In this document: positions 17,551-23,831 of the stretch, piece after piece
How the letters are laid out: the number at the start of each line of letters is the position of its first letter
How positions within the stretch are numbered: the stretch's first letter is position 1
DNA from: CAZYTM01 sp964649725
GTDB taxonomy: Bacteria; Desulfobacterota; Desulfuromonadia; Geobacterales; Geobacteraceae
Assembly: GCA_964649725.1 (NCBI GenBank)
Contig: CAZYTM010000006.1
Coordinates: forward strand, 1 to 64,000
DNA: 64,000 nucleotides
Direction of reading: 5' to 3'
Notes under the pieces: model-generated
What the model saw: only the letters and a program-made list of their open reading frames with translations
Databases searched by the model: none
Told to the model about the DNA's origin: nothing
Program-made: the position numbers and the translations under genes

Positions 17551-18480
17551 ATGAATGTAATTCTTGCCAAGAGGCTTGCCGCTGGAGTGGCCATAGGGGC
17601 CTTTCTGTTCGGCATGACCAGCCTGTCCCAGGCTGCCAGTGCGCCGGCCGCAGCTCCGGCTGCACCAGCCAAGGCCGCAACTCCGGCCGCACCGGTCAAA
17701 AAAGTACCGCTCGCCAATGACGACTGCGTCAAGTGTCACAGCAAGGAGCCTGCCGATGTTGCCGCTGCCGGCGCCAAGCATACCGATGTCACCTGTACCG
17801 GTTGCCACGAAAAACACCGCCCGACATCAAAGAACAATATCCCCGGCTGCAACCAGTGCCATGACGGCAAGCCGCACTACAACCTGAAGGGGCAGTGTCT
17901 CGGTTGCCACAAGAATCCGCATCAGCCGACCAACATCGCCATGGCCGGCAATCTGACCGACCCCTGTCTCAGCTGCCACACCCAGCAGATCAAGCAGCTG
18001 AAGGATAACAAGAGCAAGCACTCGGCTCTCTTCTGCACCACCTGTCATGCCGTACACCGTAAGATACCACCCTGTATCCAGTGCCACAAACCGCACTCCG
18101 CGCAGATGGTCCAGGCTGACTGCAAGAAGTGTCACAAGGCCCATATGCCTAAGGTCGTGACCTACGGTACAGACCTGCCATCCAAGGATTGCGCAGCCTG
18201 TCACAAGAAGGCCTTTGATCTGTTAAATGCCAACCCGTCCAAGCATAAGACCCTCTCCTGCGTCTATTGCCACCAGGGCAAGCATAAGATGGTGCCGACC
18301 TGCCAGAGCTGCCACGGAACACCTCATCCGGCCGGTATGCTGGCCAAGTTCCCGAAATGCGGCGACTGCCACAGCATCGGCCACGACCTGAACCGTTGGG
18401 AAGCCGCTGCACCGAAAGCACCGGGGACTGCACCGAAGGCTGCAGCACCGGCTAAACACGACGGCAAGAAGAAGAAATAA
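17551..18480 (+). CDS. Periplasmic dodecahaem c-type cytochrome
   Basis: A 309-residue protein: signal peptide (about residues 1-29, ending SQAAS), an Ala/Pro-rich linker (about 30-52), then 12 CxxCH haem motifs between about residues 59 and 275 (CVKCH to CGDCH), and a Lys/Ala-rich tail. Several motifs are followed by HxPH or xxH, as in bis-histidine c3-like multihaem proteins. An electron-carrier role between inner and outer membrane is inferred. The start is the ATG five bases after GAGGAG; an upstream in-frame extension to 17401 lacks a signal peptide at its start and is rejected. A strong terminator follows, so it is monocistronic. Confidence 0.92.
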   Translation: MNVILAKRLAAGVAIGAFLFGMTSLSQAASAPAAAPAAPAKAATPAAPVKKVPLANDDCVKCHSKEPADVAAAGAKHTDVTCTGCHEKHRPTSKNNIPGCNQCHDGKPHYNLKGQCLGCHKNPHQPTNIAMAGNLTDPCLSCHTQQIKQLKDNKSKHSALFCTTCHAVHRKIPPCIQCHKPHSAQMVQADCKKCHKAHMPKVVTYGTDLPSKDCAACHKKAFDLLNANPSKHKTLSCVYCHQGKHKMVPTCQSCHGTPHPAGMLAKFPKCGDCHSIGHDLNRWEAAAPKAPGTAPKAAAPAKHDGKKKK

Positions 18481-18500
18481 TCTGCCATGTTGAGCTGATC

Positions 18501-18534
18501 AAAAGGGCCTGTGCAATCGCACAGGCCCTTTTTT
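18501..18534 (+). terminator. Rho-independent terminator of the dodecahaem cytochrome gene
   Basis: The stem AAAAGGGCCTGTGC with loop AATC and its perfect complement is followed by six T. The symmetric A and T runs make it usable in both directions. Confidence 0.9.
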
Positions 18535-18577
18535 CGTCCCGCTCCAGACTCACGAAAAAGCCATCGATTAATTATCC

Positions 18578-18604
18578 TCAACTAATTCACCCCCCTGCCG
18601 ATAG
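18578..18604 (+). promoter_or_regulatory. Possible sigma-28 (FliA-type) promoter of cheV
   Basis: TCAA, 15 bp, GCCGATAG resembles the flagellar sigma-28 consensus TAAA-N15-GCCGATAA. It lies about 83 bp before the CheV start, which suits a chemotaxis gene. The -35 part is imperfect. Confidence 0.45.
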
Positions 18605-18686
18605 ATAACCTATAAAGCTCACGCAGAAGAGTGTCTCCCCCTTTTTTTGCTAATGCTTAAGTACTCCCCCAGGCGAGGTGAGAATC

Positions 18687-19625
18687 ATGCAGCAACAACA
18701 GAAGATCCTCCTTGAAAGCGACACCAACGAACTGGAGATCGTCGAGTTCAGAATCGACGAAGTGAATGCATATGGCGAGGTCGTCCCCTGTCATTTTGGC
18801 GTCAATGTCGCCAAGGTGCGGGAGATCCTCCGCCGGCCGCAAATCTGGAAGGTCTTCAACAGCAGTCCGGCAGTAGCCGGGATGATGAAGCTGCGGGACA
18901 AGGTCATCACCGTGGTCGACCTGAGTGTCATCCTCAACAAGAATACCGGCGATCTGCCGGCCGACCGGGTAGTGGTGCTGGAATTCAACCGGATGATGGT
19001 CGGTATCCTGGTCCATTCAGTATCCCGTATCTACCGGATCTCCTGGGAACAGGTCGAACCGCCGGCAGGCGCCATCACCAACACCCAGATCACCGGGGTG
19101 ATCAAGATGGAGAACCGCATCACCCTTGTACTCGACTTCGAAAGGATAGTCGGCGAACTCTGCTCCCAGAGCGCTTTGGAAGAGATCGCCGCTGACCAGC
19201 TGGACGACCAGCAGACCTTGCTCAGGAGTCAACGGCAGATACTTATCGTCGACGACTCGACCTTTATCCGCCGCAGCATCGGCACCTCGCTACGCCAGGC
19301 CGGCTTCCAGGTCCTCGAGGCAGAGAATGGCGAAGAGGCATGGGAGTTGATCTCGGCCAAGGTGAACAAGTGCAGGAGTGCCGGGACACCGATCAAGCAG
19401 GAGCTCGACCTGATTATCACCGATATCGAAATGCCCCGTATGGACGGTCTCCACCTCACCTCGCTGATCAGGAAGGAGAGTGCCCTGAACGACACGCCGG
19501 TGCTGATCTTCTCCTCCCTGGCGAGCGAAGACAACAAGCGGAAGTGGAAAGACCTGGGGGCGAACGGTATCCTGACCAAGCCTGACCTCCCCAAACTGGT
19601 GGAGATTGCAGACAGTTTGATCTAG
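18687..19625 (+). CDS. cheV: Chemotaxis coupling protein CheV
   Basis: A 312-residue protein with a CheW-like domain (about residues 10-165) followed by a receiver domain (about 184-312). The receiver has the acidic pair (IVDDS), the phospho-acceptor Asp in ITDIEMPRMDG (about residue 245) and the conserved Lys near the end (LTKPD). CheV couples chemoreceptors to CheA and is tuned by phosphorylation. The ATG at 18687 after GAGGTGAG is preferred to the GTG at 18678, which lies inside the SD. No other chemotaxis gene is adjacent. Confidence 0.9.
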   Translation: MQQQQKILLESDTNELEIVEFRIDEVNAYGEVVPCHFGVNVAKVREILRRPQIWKVFNSSPAVAGMMKLRDKVITVVDLSVILNKNTGDLPADRVVVLEFNRMMVGILVHSVSRIYRISWEQVEPPAGAITNTQITGVIKMENRITLVLDFERIVGELCSQSALEEIAADQLDDQQTLLRSQRQILIVDDSTFIRRSIGTSLRQAGFQVLEAENGEEAWELISAKVNKCRSAGTPIKQELDLIITDIEMPRMDGLHLTSLIRKESALNDTPVLIFSSLASEDNKRKWKDLGANGILTKPDLPKLVEIADSLI

Positions 19626-19650
19626 CAGTTGACCAGAACCTATTTGCCAG

Positions 19651-19679
19651 GGCCGCCGCAAATCGAGACGGCCTTTTTT
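19651..19679 (+). terminator. Terminator after cheV
   Basis: A GGCCG / CGGCC stem with a 13-base interior is followed by six T. The stem is short, so strength is uncertain. Confidence 0.55.
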
Positions 19680-19776
19680 CCCCCTCCAGCAGGCAATCGA
19701 ATAATTTGCTTCAAATCCTTCTGCCGCTGCACTACAATCCCATCTCAGCATCACCATCCCGACGAGGCAGAGCCTG

Positions 19777-20841
19777 ATGCCGCTACATAGCGATTCTCCC
19801 GAACTCTCCATTATTGTTCCGGTCCGGAATGAGGCGGCCAACCTGCCGCGACTGCTGGCTAATCTCGCCAGCCAGCAAGGGGTAGGCTTTGAACTGGTCG
19901 TATGTGATGGCGACTCGAACGATACGACAGCAGAGCTGGTGAAAAATCTGCAGGAGAGCACCCCCTTTCCGCTTATTCTCTGCAGTGCCGAAGCTAATCG
20001 CGGCAGCCAGCTGAACAAGGCCGTTGCGGCAAGCCGCGGCAGAATGCTGCTGCTGCTCCATGCCGATTCGGAATTCAGCGATCCGCACGCCTTGCGCCAA
20101 GGGCTCGACACCTTGGCCAATATGGGAGGAGGAGATTGCGCGGGGCATTTCCGGCTCCGCTTCCGGCGGCACGACAACACCCCTTCCTGCAGCTACTTCT
20201 TTTACGAGAGCAAGGCGCTGCTCGACCGGCCAGGCTGCACCCATGGCGACCAGGGGTTGCTCTTCAGCAGGAGATATTTCGCCAGCTGCGGCCCGTTTGC
20301 TACTGATCTGCCGATGCTCGCCGAGACCCGCTTTGCCGATCGTCTCAGAAGCGAGCACGGATGGCTCCTCCTCCCCGCCGAGATCATCACCTCGGCCCGC
20401 CGTTTCGAACAGGAGGGGCTCAAGGAGCGGCAGACCTTGAACGCCCTTATCAGTAACGCTGCCGCCATCGGCTGGCAGGATTTCTTTACCCGTCTCCCCG
20501 GCCTCTATCGCCATCAGGACGAAAGCGAGCGGCTAGACCTGGCCCCGCTATGCAAGGAGATCGATCGGCTCATCAAGGGGATGTCTGGAGGCGAGAGACT
20601 ATCCTTCTGGTACCGGACCGGCAGCTATGTCAGGAGCAACGCCTGGCAGCTCGCTTATCTGCTTGATGTCCGGCGCAGCTTCCGCCAGCACCTGTCGCCA
20701 GCAGAAGTCCGACCCATCTGGCTGAAGCGTTACGATTGCTGGCTCGACCGGCTTATCGACCACCCCCCCGGCCGGCTGCTGGCCGGCTTGCTCACCAGAT
20801 GCTGGTTCTATGGGCTGCTGGCCAGGCTCGACCGTAAATGA
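19777..20841 (+). CDS. Family 2 glycosyltransferase (TIGR04283-like)
   Basis: A 354-residue protein with an N-terminal GT-A glycosyltransferase 2 domain: SIIVPVRNEAANLPRLL near residue 10, VVCDGDSNDTT, the HADSEF metal/sugar site, and GDQGLLFSRRYF. This matches the TIGR04283 group, named for rSAM/selenodomain or arsenosugar-associated transferases. The C-terminal 130 residues are extra. The usual partner (a TIGR04282 transferase) is not next to it. The substrate is unknown. Confidence 0.8.
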   Translation: MPLHSDSPELSIIVPVRNEAANLPRLLANLASQQGVGFELVVCDGDSNDTTAELVKNLQESTPFPLILCSAEANRGSQLNKAVAASRGRMLLLLHADSEFSDPHALRQGLDTLANMGGGDCAGHFRLRFRRHDNTPSCSYFFYESKALLDRPGCTHGDQGLLFSRRYFASCGPFATDLPMLAETRFADRLRSEHGWLLLPAEIITSARRFEQEGLKERQTLNALISNAAAIGWQDFFTRLPGLYRHQDESERLDLAPLCKEIDRLIKGMSGGERLSFWYRTGSYVRSNAWQLAYLLDVRRSFRQHLSPAEVRPIWLKRYDCWLDRLIDHPPGRLLAGLLTRCWFYGLLARLDRK

Positions 20842-20868
20842 CAAAAAAAGCGGGGCCAAGGCCCCGCC
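20842..20868 (-). repeat. Left copy of a 27-bp hairpin repeat flanking island 1
   Basis: CAAAAAAAGCGGGGCC, two A, GGCCCCGCC. The same 27 bp with TT in the loop occurs at 24010-24036 in the same orientation. Read on the minus strand it is a hairpin with a seven-U tail, i.e. a terminator facing away from the island. It starts inside the glycosyltransferase's 3' edge, where a plus-strand gene has no need for it. Confidence 0.7.
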
Positions 20869-20890
20869 TGCAACTAGTTATCTGGAGGTG

Positions 20891-20928
20891 GATGGCGCAA
20901 GCCATCGGTCCCGTTTTGGGCCTTTTTT
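20891..20928 (+). terminator. Double-hairpin terminator after the glycosyltransferase
   Basis: Two stacked hairpins, GATGGC-GCAA-GCCATC and GGTCC/GGGCC (one G-U pair), run straight into six T. The GCAA tetraloop is a stable GNRA loop. A similar GGAGG...TGGC...AAGCCAT block occurs at 23841-23860. Confidence 0.65.
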
Positions 20929-20962
20929 ATTGTATATTTGATTGGTTTTGCAATGGTAAATC

Positions 20963-20988
20963 ACCTCTAGGCGAGGTATAATACCTTT
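20963..20988 (+). promoter_or_regulatory. TATAAT box with overlapping inverted repeat
   Basis: A perfect TATAAT (20977-20982) sits six bases before the ATG of the next gene, so the transcript would be leaderless or nearly so. ACCTC-TAGGC-GAGGT and GGTAT-A-ATACC inverted repeats overlap it and look like a repressor site. No good -35 box is present at 17 bp. Confidence 0.55.
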
Positions 20989-21180
20989 ATGAAAAAATCA
21001 CTGCTTGAAACTAATCCTTACTTGAAGGATTCCAAGAAGCGCGATGAAGCAATGGCGCTAAACATCGAAACATCTTCGGCCATTGAAGGTATCAGAGTTA
21101 AGCGCGATGCCAAAACAGGCCAGTTCGTGCATACTGACAATATCAACTCTCCCCCCAAAGCCAAACAGACCTCTCGATAA
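20989..21180 (+). CDS. Small Fic-antitoxin-like protein
   Basis: A 63-residue protein (MKKSLLETNPYLKD...). Residues 29-35 read TSSAIEG, which fits the inhibitory motif (S/T)xxxE(G/N) of Fic antitoxins such as VbhA; that motif's Glu blocks ATP binding in the Fic active site. The gene lies beside, and convergently overlaps, the tail of a decayed Fic toxin gene on the other strand. There is no Shine-Dalgarno, but TATAAT lies six bases upstream, so the mRNA may be leaderless. Antitoxin function is inferred from motif and neighbour. The motif is short and could occur by chance. Confidence 0.55.
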   Translation: MKKSLLETNPYLKDSKKRDEAMALNIETSSAIEGIRVKRDAKTGQFVHTDNINSPPKAKQTSR

Positions 21181-21304
21181 CATCATTGAATAGTTTCTGC
21201 ATCAGCTTATAATTCCTGTCAAGACCGGCTCGCACAGCAGCAAAATACTCTTCCCGCCTGAATCCGATCATCTCGTTGAATTCGAGCTGAGGCAGTCCTG
21301 CTCA
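21143..21304 (-). pseudogene. C-terminal remnant of a Fic toxin gene
   Basis: The minus strand reads AGLPQLEFNEMIGFRREEYF and then AAVRAGLDRNYKLM, ending ...FNDVIERSVWLWGES and TGA at 21143. This resembles the C-terminal helix region of Fic family AMP-transferases (pattern AGLPPLxFxxIxGKKREEYFxAVxAGLDRxYxPM). A TGA stop precedes the first Ala, and no HPFxxGNGR active-site motif is found upstream, so only the last 53 or so codons survive. The last 38 bases overlap the antitoxin-like gene on the opposite strand. Homology is from memory of the family, not from a search. Confidence 0.65.
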
Positions 21305-21366
21305 GAGTTGCCAATAAGCTGTCACCTAAATTCCCAGCGAAGAGAATTACATGACAATAATAATTA

Positions 21367-21394
21367 TTGACAGTAAAAATATATCCGGTATAAA
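21367..21394 (+). promoter_or_regulatory. Near-consensus sigma-70 promoter of the small RNA
   Basis: TTGACA (21367-21372), 16 bp, TATAAA (21389-21394). This is one of the best housekeeping promoters in the window. The predicted start is about 21400-21402, just at the edge of the long hairpin RNA that follows, and no ORF follows. Confidence 0.8.
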
Positions 21395-21400
21395 GTCAGA

Positions 21401-21496
21401 TTAGACGGGTAATTCCTGTTACGTGCCTGAGGTGCTCCCTTCCATCGGTTGGCCATGAGCCTCGGGATGATAGACGTAACAGGGGCCGTCTTTTTT
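21401..21496 (+). ncRNA. Small structured RNA beside DUF3800 gene
   Basis: About 95 bases that fold into one long hairpin: GACGG (21404-21408) pairs with CCGTC (21486-21490); CCTGTTACGT (21415-21424) with ACGTAACAGG (21474-21483); CCTGAGG (21426-21432) with CCTCGGG (21460-21466) through one G-U pair; CTC (21435-21437) with GAG (21457-21459); and a small CCA/TGG hairpin at the tip. Six T follow directly, and a near-consensus promoter precedes it. It has no ORF. It ends seven bases from the stop of the converging DUF3800 gene. Conserved RNAs called DUF3800 motifs are known next to such genes; whether this one belongs to them is untested. Confidence 0.75.
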
Positions 21497-21503
21497 ATTG
21501 CCC

Positions 21504-22172
21504 TCATTTCAGATATTCCCCTTCATAGGCAATTGCAGATTGGTATAGCCGGTACCACTTCTCATCTTCTTCCTCATGTTTCCTGAATATTCCCCAGCAG
21601 AAGAGGTCTACAGATTGCAGACCAGGGTTGTTATGCGACGCCTCGTGGGTTATGAACAGCGGAATATCCAACGGTAGCAACCCCTGTAACTGGTTTTCGA
21701 CGTAGGAGTTAAAATCCTTTATCTCCTCCTTGTTTTTACACCTGTCTATGATCAGGTTAACAGCGTTGCCGGCCTTTGACAGATCAACCTTTTCCAGAAG
21801 AAATCGGGCCAGAAAGTTGTATAGCTTCTTTTTACCCGGCTTGGTACGAAGGTTATCATATACCCGCCTTTTGTTCAGGATTACCGAATAAAGGCACCAA
21901 CCAGCATGAGACACATGCCGGTAAAAATATGTCTTGATAGCCAAACTCGTAGAGCTCCCTTTCAACTCCTGGAAGCTGTTCTTCCTTTTGTTGAGCTTGT
22001 TTTTAAGGGTTCTACGGACACCACGGCGGAACCCGTCCATTGCAGCAGCATCTTCGCAAATGAGAAGCGTGATGACAAACTTGCGGGATGTCTTCGGCTT
22101 ACTGAAGTCAAACCCCAGATCACCGGATTCGTCGAGGAAGATAATCAAATAGATTGCCTTTTCAACATACAC
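21504..22172 (-). CDS. DUF3800 domain protein
   Basis: A 222-residue protein with the DUF3800 signature FLDESGDLGF near the N-terminus (about residues 12-21), a conserved IIDRCKN segment mid-protein, and the NPGLQSVDLFCWGIFRKHE block near the C-terminus, where Asp residues of the predicted RNase H-like fold sit. The family is common in defence and mobile contexts; its biochemical role is unproven. The GTG at 22172 has no SD. A TTG at 22148 (LIIFLDESGD) has an AAAGG eight bases upstream and may be the real start. The base composition is AT-rich compared with the core genome. The gene converges on the small RNA. Confidence 0.8.
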   Translation of the reverse strand: MYVEKAIYLIIFLDESGDLGFDFSKPKTSRKFVITLLICEDAAAMDGFRRGVRRTLKNKLNKRKNSFQELKGSSTSLAIKTYFYRHVSHAGWCLYSVILNKRRVYDNLRTKPGKKKLYNFLARFLLEKVDLSKAGNAVNLIIDRCKNKEEIKDFNSYVENQLQGLLPLDIPLFITHEASHNNPGLQSVDLFCWGIFRKHEEEDEKWYRLYQSAIAYEGEYLK

Positions 22173-22312
22173 AAGAAATTTAAATAACTTGTTTCAACAT
22201 TCACCATTGCTGCTGCTATTCAACTGTTAACTGAATTGCAGCACTCGCGATATACTTAATTTGCCTTTTTCAATCTTTCATTCCGTTGATGCGGAGGACG
22301 TTGCAAGAGGCT

Positions 22313-22438
22313 GGGGACGGTTCTGCTAATCTTTATTAATTACGGATAAATATCAAACAATTATTTTTTGCGAGTTTTGTAACACCAAAAATGATCTACA
22401 TCATGCCGATATATCAAAAGAAAATCAGAACCGTCCCC
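22313..22438. mobile_element. 126-bp miniature inverted-repeat element
   Basis: Perfect 13-bp terminal inverted repeats (GGGGACGGTTCTG and CAGAACCGTCCCC) bound an AT-rich, non-coding interior. The right end lies two bases from the stop codon of the next gene. A half-copy of the terminus, GGGACGGTTCTC, occurs at 23949-23960. GGGGACGG ends of this kind are frequent next to REP-associated tyrosine transposase genes in Geobacter, so the element may be mobilised in trans. No transposase is in the window and no clear target duplication is seen. Confidence 0.6.
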
Positions 22439-22440
22439 GA

Positions 22441-22794
22441 TTACCATCGAAAATGTTCGTGGAGTATTGTTTTATAATCAAGCTCATGGTTGGATGTCTT
22501 GAAACCGAATCTAAAGGTATCATCGTATGAAGCCTTATCCTCGTACTGATATTTCGGATCCCGATAGAGATAACACCCTTGAAATCTCAGCCCGCGAACT
22601 TTCGGATGCTTAACCCCAAACACTGCACACAATTCAGCACCGCAATCTGGTGCAGGTGGCAGCTCAACCCCCTCGAATCCTAGAGGGGGGCCAATCACCG
22701 ACATATTCCGCATAAACTCCCTATGTCGCTTCTCGATGGATTCTTCGTGAACGGCGCGATAATAAATCCACAATTCAATGTCATATCCACTCAT
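22441..22794 (-). CDS. Hypothetical protein of the island 1 cassette region
   Basis: A 117-residue soluble protein (MSGYDIELWIYYRAVHEE...) with no signal peptide and no recognised domain. It is rich in aromatic and charged residues and has an ELPPAPDCGAELCAVFGV segment. The ATG at 22794 is preferred; a frame open to 22896 runs through the attC-like hairpin and is unlikely to be coding. The gene follows the attC-like site in the same orientation as the SUFU gene, as a second cassette would. No attC follows it; the inverted-repeat element abuts its 3' end. An immunity-type function is possible but only a guess. Confidence 0.6.
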   Translation of the reverse strand: MSGYDIELWIYYRAVHEESIEKRHREFMRNMSVIGPPLGFEGVELPPAPDCGAELCAVFGVKHPKVRGLRFQGCYLYRDPKYQYEDKASYDDTFRFGFKTSNHELDYKTILHEHFRW

Positions 22795-22816
22795 GAAATC
22801 TTTTCTCTCTTTTATT

Positions 22817-22884
22817 AGCCAACGGTGCAGCCCTTGACCTGCGCGGCGTAGTTTGCCGCGACAGTGTCTTAGGGCGTGTTGGAC
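22817..22884 (-). other. attC-like recombination site
   Basis: On the minus strand the site starts GTCCAAC (fits R'' RYYYAAC) and ends GTTGGCT (R' GTTRRRY with one mismatch), 68 bp apart. Between them are paired arms: CCAAC/GTTGG, GCCCT/AGGGC, GAC/GTC, CTG/CAG and CGCGGC/GCCGCG, with unpaired central bases, single extrahelical A residues and a seven-base loop. It lies eight bases after the SUFU gene stop, where an integron cassette carries its attC. No U-tract follows, so it is not a terminator. No integron integrase or attI is in the window. Confidence 0.6.
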
Positions 22885-22892
22885 TTGATTCC

Positions 22893-23624
22893 TCAAAATA
22901 TGCCGAAGCGTTTTCGCGCTGTATTTTTTCTGGAAGGGTCAACGATATCGCTTACACCTGCGTCTCCGAGTTTGTCTAAAAGCGCGTCGGACCCAGAACG
23001 AAGCTTGAGGTTCATTTCCTCCGCGTATAACGGGACAACCGCAAAAAACTGAATTTCTTTATTATCGTCAATTTTCAAAGTGTGGAACTCTTCTGGGACT
23101 GTTACAGATGGAAGAATGATTGCTCCCGAGAGTTTTGTATTTGGAGCATATGGTTCTGCAGGGTCACCATTGGGAACAGTATGACCCCATCCTAGCCATG
23201 TATTGTATTTGTGCGGTAATCGCGCTAGATTCTTTAGTAGTCGTACAGGCCAATACCATGCTTCATCTTTAAATGATGGTTGATCGATCTTCCAGGTTCC
23301 AGGCAATGTAATCATTAGCTCAACGTACTGTGGAACATCTGCATTTTCAGGGATCGTCATCGGTAAATCACTCATCCCAGAAGTTACTAGCCTGATGAAC
23401 GGAAAATCCTCTGTTGGTTTAATGAAATGGACATCTATGTGAACAGTGTCCGACATAATTTCATGGAAAACTGTTTCTATCCCTCCTAAAAGTGCTTCCA
23501 AGTGTTCGGATATCTGTTCGATGCATACCTCTCCTTGGGGGGCCTGCCACTCGGTCGGCGCATCATGCTTGTAAATAGGGGCTCCACTCATGGAGACGAC
23601 TTTCCCAGTAACCTCATCACTCAT
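22893..23624 (-). CDS. Suppressor of Fused (SUFU) domain protein
   Basis: A 243-residue protein. The C-terminal half (LSGAIILPSVTVPEEFHTLK, then IDDNKEIQFFAVVPLYAEEM, ending with DPSRKNTARKRFGIF) is typical of bacterial SUFU domain proteins, which are common immunity proteins in polymorphic toxin and contact-dependent inhibition loci. No toxin is adjacent, so this may be an orphan immunity gene. The ATG giving MSDEVTGKVV is chosen because GGAGG stands eight bases before it; the open frame upstream lacks this. An attC-like hairpin follows the stop, and 20-bp iterons lie upstream. Confidence 0.8.
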   Translation of the reverse strand: MSDEVTGKVVSMSGAPIYKHDAPTEWQAPQGEVCIEQISEHLEALLGGIETVFHEIMSDTVHIDVHFIKPTEDFPFIRLVTSGMSDLPMTIPENADVPQYVELMITLPGTWKIDQPSFKDEAWYWPVRLLKNLARLPHKYNTWLGWGHTVPNGDPAEPYAPNTKLSGAIILPSVTVPEEFHTLKIDDNKEIQFFAVVPLYAEEMNLKLRSGSDALLDKLGDAGVSDIVDPSRKNTARKRFGIF

Positions 23625-23669
23625 CTGTGTTCCTCCATTGTGCTCAACTAGTAATTGACGAGTTTCCGT

Positions 23670-23738
23670 ATATAAGAAGTTTATTACCAATATAAGTAAT
23701 TTACTGCTGATATAGGTAATATGCCAGGTTACCTATAT
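23670..23738. repeat. 20-bp-period iterons and a 10-bp inverted repeat upstream of the SUFU gene
   Basis: ATATAAG, ATATAAG and ATATAGG start at exactly 20-bp intervals (23670, 23690, 23710). The third is the left arm of a perfect inverted repeat, ATATAGGTAA (23710-23719) and TTACCTATAT (23729-23738), with nine bases between. The arrangement looks like binding sites for a DNA-binding protein on one face of the helix. Confidence 0.7.
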
Positions 23739-23767
23739 CGTTAATATTGCACACCAAAAACAGAAAA

Positions 23768-23798
23768 CCGCCTGACGATAACTGTTCGTCAAAGGCGG
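23768..23798 (-). terminator. Hairpin, possible minus-strand terminator
   Basis: CCGCC-TGACGA and TCGTCA-AA-GGCGG form an 11-bp stem with a seven-base loop. Read on the minus strand, a T-rich tract (TTTTCTGTTTTT) follows. No minus-strand gene ends directly at it; it may be left over from lost cassettes. Confidence 0.45.
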
Positions 23799-23831
23799 CT
23801 TGTTTGTTATCCGTGCAATCCATCCTTGGCT

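Noticed and set aside
20868..20928. Cyclic-di-GMP (GEMM) riboswitch
   Set aside because: The GGATGGCGCAAGCCATC block first looked similar, but the conserved GEMM core and tetraloop-receptor parts are missing. Two hairpins and a U-tract fit a terminator.
21415..21483. attC site at the DUF3800-adjacent palindrome
   Set aside because: The ends read GTTACGT and ACGTAAC, which is the wrong order and fits neither RYYYAAC nor GTTRRRY. Promoter and U-tract make a small RNA the better reading.
22795..22896. N-terminal extension of the hypothetical gene through the attC-like hairpin
   Set aside because: The extra residues are Arg/His-rich and come from the palindrome; the ATG at 22794 has a purine-rich SD-like stretch.
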